A DNA stretch of 64,000 nt from Littorina saxatilis (Eukaryota; Mollusca; Gastropoda; Littorinimorpha; Littorinidae): positions 22,378,639-22,442,638 of the forward strand of contig NC_090253.1 of NCBI RefSeq assembly GCF_037325665.1. The letters run 5' to 3'. Below the pieces are notes generated by a model that ran no database searches, was not told the origin of the DNA, and saw only the letters and a list, made by a program, of their open reading frames with translations. The translations under genes and the position numbers were made by a program. Position 1 is the stretch's first letter, and each line of letters begins with the position of its first letter. Shown here piece after piece: positions 1-11,125 of this stretch.

Positions 1-331
1 TGTTGTTACCGTTGCTGCGTTACAAAATTATTATGCTCATAACCTTTCAAAGGGGACAGCAAACTGCTTTTACAGCGAACCAATAATCATTAATACGCCA
101 CAAAACAAAATTCCTCGCTGCATGGAACAATCATTCTGCTACGGCATTACAGTAGTGTGCATGCGTGCATTCGTACGTTCGTGCTTGTGTCCGTGCGTGC
201 TTGCGTATGAGCGCGTGCGTGCGCGCATTTTCTGAAGCTACCCACGCTTTTGCACAATCGCAGACAGCAACAATTTTTAACCCATCATGTTGCCCCGGGC
301 AGACTTCTGTGGCAGAGTTTCTGATGAGACT

Positions 332-832
332 TCAGCTTCTGTCAGCCCTCTTATGATCCTCCGTGGAATAAAAGACGACAGCCCAAAGCATAGTTTTCTG
401 TGTTTCTTGTTGGTGGTAGATCCCTTGAACCCAGCAATCTATTATTTCTTTGACATTAAAATGACAACTGCCTGAGGCATCATCTTTTTTCCTGCCAGAA
501 CTTTTCATTTTTCTTCTGAATTTTGTGTGTGTGGTTATTCCATGGATGTGATGCTTGAAAAAGAACCGCAAGGCAGTTAACCGCAAAATGTCTGACCACT
601 TTGTTATTCTTACATTCTCGGGGGAAATAAAATGACAAACATGCACGAACTCGTACTTCTGTTGTTGTTTGGGTTGCACCAATCTGTAGACAGTTAGAAA
701 GTTAGCGTCCTTGAGAAACGAAAAGACCGGAGGTGCTTCGTGTAGGAGTGATGCCAAAGCACCTGCTTGCAACAATAACGCAACTGACAGAACACAAATC
801 AATACTTGAAGCACAAAAAGTGAAGCTTGCAT
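332..832 (-). CDS. Possible small secreted protein (166 aa ORF), unrecognised
   Basis: This single open frame begins with a typical signal-peptide layout: a short start, then a hydrophobic core rich in Leu/Val over about residues 5-22, and a likely cleavage after ALA near residue 27. The remaining ~139 residues are moderately charged, with Lys/Arg-rich and His-containing stretches. I recognise no family and see no conserved cysteine pattern. No intron boundaries or polyadenylation signal were established, and no neighbour supports it. It is above chance length for this AT-rich DNA, but chance ORFs with a hydrophobic start do occur. It could also be one exon of a longer gene. Confidence 0.25.
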   Translation of the reverse strand: MQASLFVLQVLICVLSVALLLQAGALASLLHEAPPVFSFLKDANFLTVYRLVQPKQQQKYEFVHVCHFISPENVRITKWSDILRLTALRFFFKHHIHGITTHTKFRRKMKSSGRKKDDASGSCHFNVKEIIDCWVQGIYHQQETQKTMLWAVVFYSTEDHKRADRS

Positions 833-3800
833 TCACTGGCATTATGTAATTTGAATCTTGAATGGAGAACGAAGTAAAAGGCCAAAAATTACAAAACATT
901 TTAAAGTGTCAAATTACAGAAAAAGCTTCGACAACATGCAAAAACTTGCTAACAAATGTTTCGACCACATTTTTGTATTAAAAAAACATGACTCAAACCC
1001 GCAACTGAAAATCGACAGATACGTTTGCAGTACCGGAACATTGCAAAATTATCGAATAATGTAAAATCGGATTTCTTTCAAACGCTGCAAAAAGGTAATA
1101 ACGTGAGTGAAACAGTATAAGATGCTGATTAAATATTATCAACATAAACAACAACAAAAGTAAATAATGTACGGTAATTAATTACTCTAAGAGATGTCAA
1201 AAACGCATTAGTCCTACGATTTCAGTGCGATCTTATTACTACAAGAGGCTAGGCTAAAGAGAGAAAACGCGTACACCTTGAAGGGAGATGGATACCCAGA
1301 CATACTGTAAAAGAGTTTATCAGTAGCACAGTCTCTGACTGCGAATGTTTATAATGGTTGTGGAAAATGTTTCATTTAGTAATAGTCTTCAATGGTATCT
1401 CCTGTAAATGAATAGTTTTATTTGATTTTTGTGGAAAGATCGTCAGGTTATTGAATGAATGTTCACCCCCATCATATGGGGCAATGGCCTATATGATGAA
1501 ACAATCCAATCCAAACCAATCCGATCAACAGGATGGTTACACAGTAAGATTTCAAGGTTTACACAAAATAATTGAAATTTCAACTTTCACTCTCGCTATT
1601 ATTCTATACGCTCTCAGCATACAAAAAACCCACCTTGAGCGCCATTTTGCCGAATTTGGTGAACATTCGCTCCATGCAGCTGCCTACAGCAGCTTACATA
1701 TTTACTGGCAATATCCCAAAACTCAATTTAAACCTTAAATTTGAACAAAGCCACAGACCTGCTCGCACCCCTATCCAAACCCAAACTGTAAACGGCAGGC
1801 AGATCGGTTAGAATGATAAAAGGTGATATTTACACACATGGGAATTTCATTCGATTGATTCTCTATTCATAAAACCTGCTGCGATCGCGCGAGGACAAGC
1901 GGTGCTTCGGAAACATAGTTGTTCTGTTTGCCTTGCGTCTCTGAAGGGTTCTTCAAAAGGTTCGGCGAGGTGTCAGACAGAAAGTAGCTGTTGTGGTATG
2001 AGTTGAGAGGAGAGATGCGCCCTTTTGGTGAAATATTCTCGATCATATTCAGCAAACAACAATTTCATTGCTCACTGATGAGATGCGCTAAGAGATAAAT
2101 GCATATTTTCACGGTAAACGTAACATTTGAACCATGCCAACACCCACACAATCTTTCTCTTTTTCTTGCGGCACGTATTCAAACAAGCCACACATTAATG
2201 ATAATGCATACAAGTGCTTACTAACGGTATACTAATCCACTTCTTTCTTCTTTTTTTTATTTAGCTGAAAAATCTTTGATTCGAGACGGCCACTGCACGG
2301 CCCATGGAGAAAACATAACCTCCCTTTGAGGCACATACAGTACACTCGTGAAAAGGAACGAGAGACAAAAGACGATCACGAACAGGAGTACATTTCGGAG
2401 GGACGAGGCTGAAGAAATGAAGGGGTGGGGGGGGGGGGGGGGGGAGGGGGAGATCTGGTACAGAGATCGAGCAGCGGTCATCGACGCACAAAGCTATAAA
2501 TCGCGACGCCCTCATTCAACGCGTCCAGGTCGATACATCTGAATACCGCAAACGCCTGCAAGAACCATAAACGTCTCAAAATATCCCCGCAAGGGGCTCC
2601 AAAACCGTACAGCACACCTCTCCTCGCTCTCCAACGACCGCTCGTAACTCGGAGACTCTCAGCAACATTGAGTCTTACCACGAAGCAGATATCGGTATTC
2701 CCGTCACTTAATCACATCTTCAACTTCGGGAGTATGTGAGTCAAGTTGAGCTTACGCAGCAGCCCCCTTGCTTTGAACAAGCTGCGTTTATTCAGTAATT
2801 TACAATACCAAGAATGAATGGTATCATCAAAACGAGCACAACGCTTACAGGCGGTCCTTCATTCAGCCCGAAGTCGACATCATTACGTGCGCATCTTTGT
2901 GACACAATTTTGTTAATGTAGCAACGAATGGGGATTCACTTGGGTAGCACATCAGACATCTAGGCAAATTCGCATCAGAAGAAGGAAGAAACGTCTGTGT
3001 TGTGTTTTTGTCACTGTTTGTTGTTGTTGTTATTATGCAAAGTCGACGAAGGGAAGTGGGGGTTGTGTGTGACTGTGAGGAAGACAAAGTTTCAGAGGGA
3101 CACAAAAGAGCTATTCGCCAGGTCAACAAATACGCCTGTCACGCACAAAGCTCATTCAGAATTATGGAAATGAGAAGCCGAGGAGCAGGGGAACTGACCT
3201 TTACCGCATCTCTTTGCTTTGGCAGCATTGTGTTTTTTTAACGGTGCCTTCAAATAAGTGAAATATATCCACAAAAGGTTTCAATTTTATTAAAAAAAAC
3301 CACTGACTGTTGTTTGTCGTTTTCTTTCACGCATAATCTTTGAACTTTTGACCACAAATGCAGTTTATTGCTTCTTTCGTTAATCAGGCTTTTAAACCGG
3401 CGAAAGCTGACTCTTCTTTTCTTGGTATTTAAGGCAAAGCATCATTTATTTCTGTCTCTGTCTCTCCCTATCGAACAGAAATGCGACTAAGAAAAAACAT
3501 AAATGCAATATCCTGTGGCGTTTGAGAGAAAAACTGCTTGAGCACAAGATACGTCAAATTGTCCATCATGGCTGCCACTATAATGGTGCTCGGAAAGAAA
3601 GATGTCTGGCTCCCGAAGAAGAAGTGATAAGAAGTTAAGAACGTAATGGCCAAATGAGGAGAATTATTAATGGATGGTCGCTGTAAGATCAACCAAAATG
3701 ACAGCTCTGGAGTCTTTGGCAATGGAAACTGGTGGCGAAAAAAGGATGGAAAGGGGGGATGCATAGATCTCCATTTCAATATATCGCAAACAGACGAACA

Positions 3801-4089
3801 GACATATACACAGAAACACACACACACACACACAAACACACAAAACACACAGAAACACACACAGAAACACACACACACACACACACATCCAACACCCCCC
3901 CCCCCCCAACACCCCCCCCCCTCCCAACACGCACCAAGAATGTAACAATAACCGAACAGCCCCAAAAGCACTTGTAGCACACAAAAATCCAGCCCTTGAT
4001 CACTCAATACACACTGACTGATCCCTCCATCATACGCGTGGCCTGACAGGAACGAACCTGATTATACTGCACGTCCAGCACACCACACC
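833..4089. other. Intergenic block without a supportable gene
   Basis: I see no exon with convincing coding content here. Notable contents are a long poly-G run near 2426-2444 and a CA-rich microsatellite followed by C-runs near 3810-3932. A minus-strand ORF at 1867-2055 has a protein-like composition but lacks a clear splice acceptor and is not called. Confidence 0.5.
3812..3932. repeat. CA microsatellite grading into C-runs
   Basis: Alternating CA with aCAGAAAC interruptions is followed by two runs of C. All long ORFs across it are low-complexity His/Thr or Cys/Val shadows. Confidence 0.9.
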
Positions 4090-4101
4090 ACCCTTTGGGC
4101 G

Positions 4102-4559
4102 GGGGCGGGGACGTAGCTCAGTTGGTAGCGCGCTGGCTTTGTAGCCAGTTGGTCGCTATCAGCGTGGGTTCGATCCCCACGTTCGGCGAGAGATTTATTT
4201 CTCGGAGTCAACTTTGTGCAGACTCTCTTCGGTGTCCGAACACCCCCATGTGCACACATGCGCACGAAAAAGATCCCACGTTCACAGCGAAAGTCTCAGG
4301 GCTTGGAAAACACGAAGACACGCAGGCATCATCTCTAGTCTCTGATTATCATGATCGTATTTCGATACTTTGACGAGACAAACCCAATGCTGGTGTGTCT
4401 TCTTCTTCTTCTTCGGCGTTCCAGCGCTGGTGTGTCGAAGAAGACAGCCACAGCGGGCTTGTTCGAATCAAAGTATCACACCATATCTTCAGCGTATTAC
4501 CAATACCTGTCCCAATATAGACCAGTTGGTCTGAGAGGACGTTAAACCCTAATAATCAG
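4102..4559 (+). mobile_element. tRNA-derived SINE, complete, with 12-bp target duplication
   Basis: The 5' head has a tRNA-like A box (TAGCTCAGTTGGTAGCGC) and B box (GGTTCGATCCC). It is followed by a non-tRNA body starting agagatttatttctc and an A/T-rich tail ending in gacgttaaaccct. The flanks carry an identical 12-bp duplication, accctttgggcg, at 4090-4101 and 4560-4571, so both ends are defined. The length of ~458 bp is long for a SINE. A CTTCTT-type interruption near 4398 suggests that it is composite. It is not a functional tRNA gene because the acceptor stem does not close. Confidence 0.85.
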
Positions 4560-5195
4560 ACCCTTTGGGCGTTGACCTTAGACGACACGCAACGAACCTC
4601 AAGCCATCCATCTTCACGTCTTCCTCAGCCCTGCGGCTTAGCTTGACCCCTCTGATCGCCCTCGGGCCAGTTGCCCCAGTTTTCAGTCACCATGCTTCTA
4701 TTGTAGCAAAGAAGATGACTATCTATGTATGGGTTCCGAGTAAAGCGAGAGAAGGTTGTTGGTTGGATCGTTGTTTGTAGGATAATCTACGTCTATACAA
4801 CCTTAAAAAATCTCTTCATTTTCATCACAGGAAGAGATGCTCTCTTCAGCAACAACTACATCAAAGTTGCTTGGAACTCGATCTGCAAAATAAACACTTT
4901 GTGCCGGTAATTTCTTTTCTGAGATTCAAGAGAAATTCTATTGATCAAATGCTGCCCTAATGCTACAAAAACGCCTGTGCGGACATTAAACAACACATAC
5001 CGTACTGTACCACCATGGACTTTCACAGCAGTCAACGTAGATCTCCGAATAAATAACGAGTAAAAGGATGAATCATACAATTTTATGACTCAGGCGATTC
5101 CGGCGCAGTATTCTCGCGAGAATAGTTTACTGCCAATTACGCTCCCTCTAGAGCGAACAGAGAAATTTGCTTGTAGATCGCTGATTCATGCTGAA

Positions 5196-5225
5196 TCTCT
5201 CTCTGTCTCTGTCTCTCTCTGTCTC

Positions 5226-5323
<98 letters not shown>

Positions 5324-5335
5324 ACGCGCGCGCGG
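5196..5335. repeat. TC / TCTG / CG microsatellite
   Basis: The block runs from (TCTC)n through ~15 tandem TCTG units to (TC)n and then a CG/CA-rich end. The overlapping ORFs are low-complexity shadows. Confidence 0.95.
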
Positions 5336-5628
5336 AACTTCATTCCTTCATTCAGATCATCAATTCTTTCTGACAAACAAGAGGACGATTCCCTTCAGTG
5401 AATGTTTCTCTCATTGGGGGTCGTGTGTCCTCATTTTATGCTGGCAGAAAAACAAAACAAAAAAAACAAAACATGCGCTTCCTAAAACATGCGTTCATGC
5501 ACGACTAAATTTACAACAACACTCTATTGATTTTACTCGCGTATGCGGCTTTCAAAAGTCAATGTCACGCTCAACATGTTTTGCAGAAGAAGAGCTACTG
5601 TGGTAAATGTGGGAAATGCACACATGTG

Positions 5629-6245
5629 CCCTTCTCTGTTGTGTCTTCGCTTTCTTTATTCACTTCTTTTCGTCTTCATTATGGTGTATTGTTGGGTTTT
5701 AACGCTTGTTTGTGTCTTCGCTCTCTTTATTCCGTTCTTTTTGTTTTCACTGGGAAGAATCGTGGGGTTTTCAACGCTAGTTTGTTTGCCCTTCTCTGTC
5801 GTTTCTTTTCTTTCTTCATTCCTTGTCTTCATTATAATACATTGTGATCAAGTTTTTTTCAGCGACACGCTGGCGTCAATGCGTTTTACACAGGGTTTCG
5901 GATTGCTTTACGGCACATTCATCCACAATACATCACAATGAAGACAAAAAGAAGTGAATAAAGAAAGCGAAGACACAACAGAGAAGGGCAAACAATCCAG
6001 CGTAAGAAACAACACAATTAAGATTTTGTTTTGTTTAAGTGAATAAACAGAGCGAAGACAATACAGGGAAGGGTAAACAAACAAGACAAGCCAAAAAGAA
6101 AGGAATGAAAACAGGGAAGACACAACAGAGAAAGGCAAACAAACAACTACAAGCGTTGAAAAAAAACCAAAAAACCCATCCCAGTGAAGATAAAAAGAAA
6201 GGAATAAAGAGGGCGAGGACACGACAGTGATTGACAAACCAACAA
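5629..6245. repeat. Large imperfect inverted repeat made of ~70-105-bp subunits
   Basis: The left arm (about 5629-5850) contains repeated units of the form tgtgtcttcgctttcttta. The right arm (about 5935-6240) contains the complementary form gaagacacaacagagaaggg four times. The arms are separated by ~85 bp. Within each arm the units are tandem but diverged. No ORF here resembles a protein family. Confidence 0.7.
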
Positions 6246-6275
6246 GCGCAACAGCAAAAACGAAAAGAGAAAAAT

Positions 6276-6505
6276 TTATGTAAGGCCAAAAAAAAATAGG
6301 TCTGTTTACGGTAACATAGGCCAAAAAATAGGGTCGGTAGGTCGGGATTTTTTTTTTCTCCAAAAAACCATATTTTTACGTTATTTTGCCAAAAAAACAA
6401 GATTTTTTTTTTCCCCAAATGCCAAAAAAAAGTCTTGGGTCGCGCGAAAAAACTAGGGTCGGTCGGGTTACCGTAAACAGACCTTTTTTTTTTTTTGGCC
6501 TAAGA
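6276..6505. mobile_element. AT-tract MITE with GGCCAAAAAA termini
   Basis: The termini are inverted: aaggccaaaaaaaaatagg at the left and a matching tttttttggcct at the right. Subterminal inverted motifs tctgtttacggtaac / gttaccgtaaacaga and a gggtcggtaggtcggg motif lie inside. A second copy with the same parts lies at 49842-50206. It has no coding capacity. Confidence 0.75.
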
Positions 6506-7042
6506 GAACGGAATACAGTTGAGTCGTTAAAAGGATCGTGAAAACAAACACACACAAAAGCTGTTTCACACTGGCTGCTAAAACCTATACAACAAAGCCT
6601 TATCCAGGAGTGAGTCCACTTTTTATTCGCGTGTTGCAGGAAGGACCGTAGGCTTACTTTCACATTTACAGAGCATCATGTGTTGGCATTAACACGTATG
6701 GAAATTGTGAGGGTCAATTTTCCGGCGTGACCAGTTGGTTGTCCCTATATCCCGTCTTCTTGTTAGTCAAAGCCTATTATCTGTATATATTTCAAGACAT
6801 GATTTCTGACTAAATTGTTAGGGATACACAAAAGCTCTTGTAAACCGGAGTAGTACAAATTTAAAATACACACGCCAACATGTCACAAACAAAGAAACAA
6901 ACAAACAAAACATGTGCACCATCACGTTATCCATCACAGGATGGGATGGAAACATTTAAGACAAAACAACTCCTTTATCAAAACAGACAGATGGTTTAGT
7001 GCGACATTTTTTTTAACGTTTTCTTATTTTCCTCCTCTCATT

Positions 7043-7926
7043 TTTAGTCAAGTTTTGACTAAATATTTTAACATCGAGGGGGAATCGAAACGAGGGTCGT
7101 GGTGTATGTGCGTGTGTGCGTGTGTGCGTGTGTGCGTGTGTGTGTGTGTCTGTGTGTGTGTGTAGAGCGATTCAGACTAAACTACTGGACCGATCTTTAT
7201 GAAATTTGACATGAGAGTTCCTGGGTATGAAATCCCCGAACGTTTTTTTCATTTTTTTCATAAATGTCTTTGATGACGTCATATCCGGCTTTTCGTGAAA
7301 GTTGAGGCGGCACTGTCACGCCCTCATTTTTCAACCAAATTGGTTGAAATTTTGGTCAAGTAATCTTCGACGAAGCCCGGACTTCAGTATTGCATTTCAG
7401 CTTGGTGGCTTAAAAATTAATTAATGACTTTGGTCATTAAAAATCTGAAAATTGTAAAAAAAAAAAAAAAAATTTATAAAACGATCCAAATTTACGTTTA
7501 TCTTATTCTCCATCATTTTTTGATTCCAAAAACATATAAATATGTTATATTCGGATTAAAAACAAGCTCTGAAAATTAAATATATAAAAATTATTATCAA
7601 AATTAAATTGTTCAAATCAATTTAAAAACACTTTCATCTTATTCCTTGTCGGTTCCTGATTCCAAAAACATATAGATATGATATGTTTGGATTAAAAACA
7701 CGCTCAGAAAGTTAAAACAAAGAGAGGTACAGAAAAGCGTGCTATCCTTCTTAGCGCAACTACTACCCCGCTCTTCTTGTCAATTTCACTGCCTTTGCCA
7801 TGAGCGCTGGACTGACGATGCTACGAGTATACGGTCTTGCTGAAAAATGGCATTGCGTTCAGTTTCATTCTGTGAGTTCGACAGCTACTTGACTAAATAT
7901 TGTATTTTCGCTTTACGCGACTTGTT
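7043..7926 (+). mobile_element. Helentron-like (HINE/DINE-1 type) repeat, copy a
   Basis: This non-coding ~870-bp repeat occurs seven times in the window. In order it has: a 5' palindrome (TTTAGTCAAGTTTTGACTAAA with a 3-nt centre); ~50 bp of conserved sequence; a variable TG microsatellite; a conserved body starting tagagcgattcagac with a caaccaaattggttg palindrome; and a 3' end with the subterminal motif TTGACTAAAT (inverted relative to the start), a short TCGC...GCGA hairpin and a terminal CTTGT. This matches the layout known for non-autonomous Helentrons. The family assignment is inference; no Rep/Helicase ORF is present. Confidence 0.7.
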
Positions 7927-8391
7927 CTTTCATTTCATAAATAAAATTTTTCCTCGCAATCTTTCTCGTTTTTGGCTCACGTAAGTGTAGCCTATGCGAT
8001 GGTAAACTTTGTCTGTCTGTGCGTGCGTGCGTATGTATGTATGTGTGTATGTCTGTGGTAGAAACTTTAACATTTTTGGCTAAACACCGAAATACTCATT
8101 TCACGTGGTTAATTTTCAAGCACCATCTTCAAATTATTGAAGCAATGATCAACATTGTGTCGGCATGTGTGTAGTTAAAGCGTGTATCCAAAGAAAACGG
8201 GTGGTGGGGGGTTTTGAAGGGGTACAAGCAGTTGACTGATTTGTGTCGTGTTTGGCATGTAGACGGCAGGTCAGGTGTCAAGATCAGGTCAGGGGTCGCG
8301 CGAAGGATTGTGGTCCAGTTCTCACCTCGCCGATTCGCCGGGGAAGACGATTTCATGTTGTTCGGTTTCTAAGCTCCAGAAAAGTAAATAA

Positions 8392-8634
8392 AGAAGATAC
8401 CAAAGGGAGATTTCCTACAATTTGATCTGCACAGCGTGTTTCCAATGTCCACGCGAGGAAGAGCTGTCGAAAGCGCGGCACGGTCAGTGTCGATCTTGCA
8501 GCCGTATCCCGGTAAGTTCAGAGACAGATCTAGTGTCTCCCACTCTGATAACGTGTCACCTACTGTTTTGTTTTAATTTCTTTTTATTTCAGCAGACACG
8601 GATGTCAAACACAGTGCTAGGCAGTCACCTCTAG
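8392..8634 (+). other. Possible spliced exon pair, very uncertain
   Basis: An open frame ending at a good donor (cccg|gtaagt at 8509/8510) contains a Cys pattern, CTACFQC then CRSC, with a spacing loosely like a zinc-binding knuckle. After a ~80-bp stretch ending in a pyrimidine-rich acceptor (ttatttcag) the frame can continue for about 13 residues to a stop at 8634. A further exon-like block ends at 9429 with a GTACCT donor. I recognise no family, and the coding content is too short to be convincing. A non-coding spliced transcript is an equally good reading. Confidence 0.15.
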
Positions 8635-9515
8635 TGAAATGAGTTGATCTAAAGTGCCTGTAATGTTTGGATGTCTTTGCTCGTGGTTCGATTTATGTGA
8701 ATTTCAAGACTTGCAGTAGAGTCTCAAGTTAAGTTTACTCTGCCCGAAAAAAACTGTCCACCATTTACTTGAACATGCAGATATAAGGAAACGGAATGAA
8801 TCTGTTCTCAAAGTCAAAATGATCACGATTTTTTCCTCAGATTCAAAACATGCACTGTCATGGTTTTGTCTGTACAATTTAGTAAGTCTTAAGTACTTTG
8901 CAACAACTTCCTTGAACGTGAAAGACAGTTTTTGAATGCTAGATCTGTATCGCGTTTCATTCCAGACTCGATCCTCTCTTTGATTGTAGATCTACTGTTT
9001 GCTGTTTACGCACTATCATATGATTCGCTATGTAACGTTTGGTAAGCTTACCTTGCCACAGCTTTCTTGTCTTTGTTGGCATTTCTGGCTGTGTTGACCG
9101 TCAGAATTATTTTAAGAACCAGGCTGCTGCAGTCGACATGTTTCGCATATTGTAGGGTTACCATGCTGCATAGGTAAAGTGGCTTGTATAACCTGACTAT
9201 TCTGTTTCAAAACACTGTTTATATTTGTGTAGGTTGTAGTCATCATAACTAATCGCATTTTGCCATTTGTTTCAGAAAGGAGGTTAACCTACAACAAGAT
9301 CGACGCTATGTCAGATATATGCCTCAGCCACATGAAGACTTCCGAATTTAGATCTACTCGGCATGGTGACAAGTCTTGATGAAAAGTATAGGACTGAGGA
9401 CAGCAGTGGAAAAAGTGCCCACATGGCAGGTACCTAACCTATTACCCTAGTCATTTTATCTGTTTGCCTTCTTTTGAAAATTATACATGGAGTTGATATG
9501 ATGCGTTAGTTTTAA

Positions 9516-9528
9516 CTGTGTGTGTGTG

Positions 9529-9591
<63 letters not shown>
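9516..9591. repeat. TG microsatellite
   Basis: Almost pure (TG)n of about 75 bp, just upstream of Helentron-like copy b. Confidence 0.95.
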
Positions 9592-9592
<1 letters not shown>

Positions 9593-9664
9593 GGAGTGAG
9601 TGAGTTTGTGTTATGTTACTGTTTGTTGATTTCTTACGGGAGCCTTGAAGGCTTCGCCTCTTGT

Positions 9665-9727
9665 TACATTTAGTCAAGTTTTGACTAAATGTTTTAACAC
9701 AGAGGGGGAATCGAGACGAGGGTCATG

Positions 9728-9801
<74 letters not shown>

Positions 9802-10542
9802 CTGTCTGTCTGTGTGTGTGTGTAGAGCGATTCAGACTAAACTACTGGACCGATCTTTATGAAATTTGACATGAGAGTTTCTGGGTATGAAATCCCCGGA
9901 CTTGTTTTTCTTTTTTGCGATAAATGTCTTTGATGACGTCATATCCGGCTTTTTGTAAAAGTTGAGGCGGCACTGTCACACCCTCATTTTTCAATCAAAT
10001 TGATTGAAATTTTGGCCAAGCAATCTTCGACGAAGGCCGGACTTCGGTATTGCATTTCAGTTTGGTGGCTTAAAAATTAATTAATGACTTTGGTCATTAA
10101 AAATCTGAAAATTGTAAAAAAATAATTTTTTTATAAAACGATCCAAATTTACGTTCATCTTATTCTTCATCATTTTCTGATTCCAAAAACATATAAATAT
10201 GTTATATTTGGATTAAAAACAAGCTCTGAAAATTAAAAATATAAAAATTATGATCAAAAATAAATTTCCGAAATCGTTTTAAAAACTATTTCATCTTATT
10301 CCTTGTCGGTTCCTGATTCCAAAAACATATAGATATGATATGTTTGGATGAAAAACACGCTCAGAAAGTTAAAACGAAGAGAGGTACAGTAAAGCGTTCT
10401 ATGAAGCACAGCGCAACCGCTACCGCGCCAAACAGGCTCGTCACTTTCACTGCCTTTTGCACTAGCGGCGGACTACGTTCAGTTTCATTCTGTGAGTTCC
10501 ACAGCTTGACTAAATGTAGTAATTTCGCCTTACGCGACTTGT
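9665..10542 (+). mobile_element. Helentron-like repeat, copy b
   Basis: It has the same parts as the copy at 7043-7926: 5' palindrome, ~95-bp TG microsatellite, conserved body and 3' hairpin ending cgcgacttgtt. It belongs to a second subfamily with a caatcaaattgattg palindrome in the body and a different 3' third (gaagcacagcgcaaccgc). It lies 137 bp from metallopeptidase exon 2, on the opposite strand. Confidence 0.7.
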
Positions 10543-10679
10543 TCTCTCTCCTCTCTAACATTGTCCATGAACGCTCTACTTTATTCTGCCAGGTAATTAC
10601 ATCCTTTTACAAATGCTTGCTAGCTATACAGACAGACACACATCACACCTGCAATCATCCGTTCCGGTAGACCACTCAC

Positions 10680-10812
10680 CTGTAAGCGCTGTCATCCATG
10701 AAGATACGGCGGTTGATCTTTCTCCGGTCTGTCAGGTGGGCGTGTAAGGTTTCCAGGTTAGGTGCCCAGGTGTGTAAATTACCCGTCCCGAACAAAGCTA
10801 GCCCGCCTCCTC
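10680..10812 (-). CDS. Metallopeptidase exon B
   Basis: This is a 133-nt exon with acceptor catgaaacag| at 10813 and donor TTACAG|GTGAGT at 10680/10679. It encodes about 44 residues, beginning in the Gly run before LALFGTGNLHTWAP and ending RRIFMDDSAY plus two bases. The frame and phase agree with exon A. The FGTG-x-LHTW motif is the strongest family signal. Confidence 0.8.
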
Positions 10813-10991
10813 CTGTTTCATGTGAGAATGATTGAAATAACCATGAATATCGTGGAAATAGGCTTGCGTCAGAAGAGAGAGGTAGCCATATCTACTATAT
10901 ATACATCATGACATGTGCAAAAGCCACGTCAGCTTAAGACGTGCAAGGATTCAAACAAACAAAAGTACACGCACACACGCACGCACGCACG

Positions 10992-11036
<45 letters not shown>

Positions 11037-11056
11037 TTCAAACAAAGAAAAACACA

Positions 11057-11125
<69 letters not shown>

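Noticed and set aside
1867-2055. 62-residue minus-strand ORF with a protein-like composition
   Set aside because: It has no acceptor immediately upstream, no family match and no continuity with any neighbouring exon.
4107-4190. tRNA gene
   Set aside because: A and B boxes are present, but the acceptor stem does not pair, the anticodon loop is short, and the segment is the head of a SINE with a clear target duplication.
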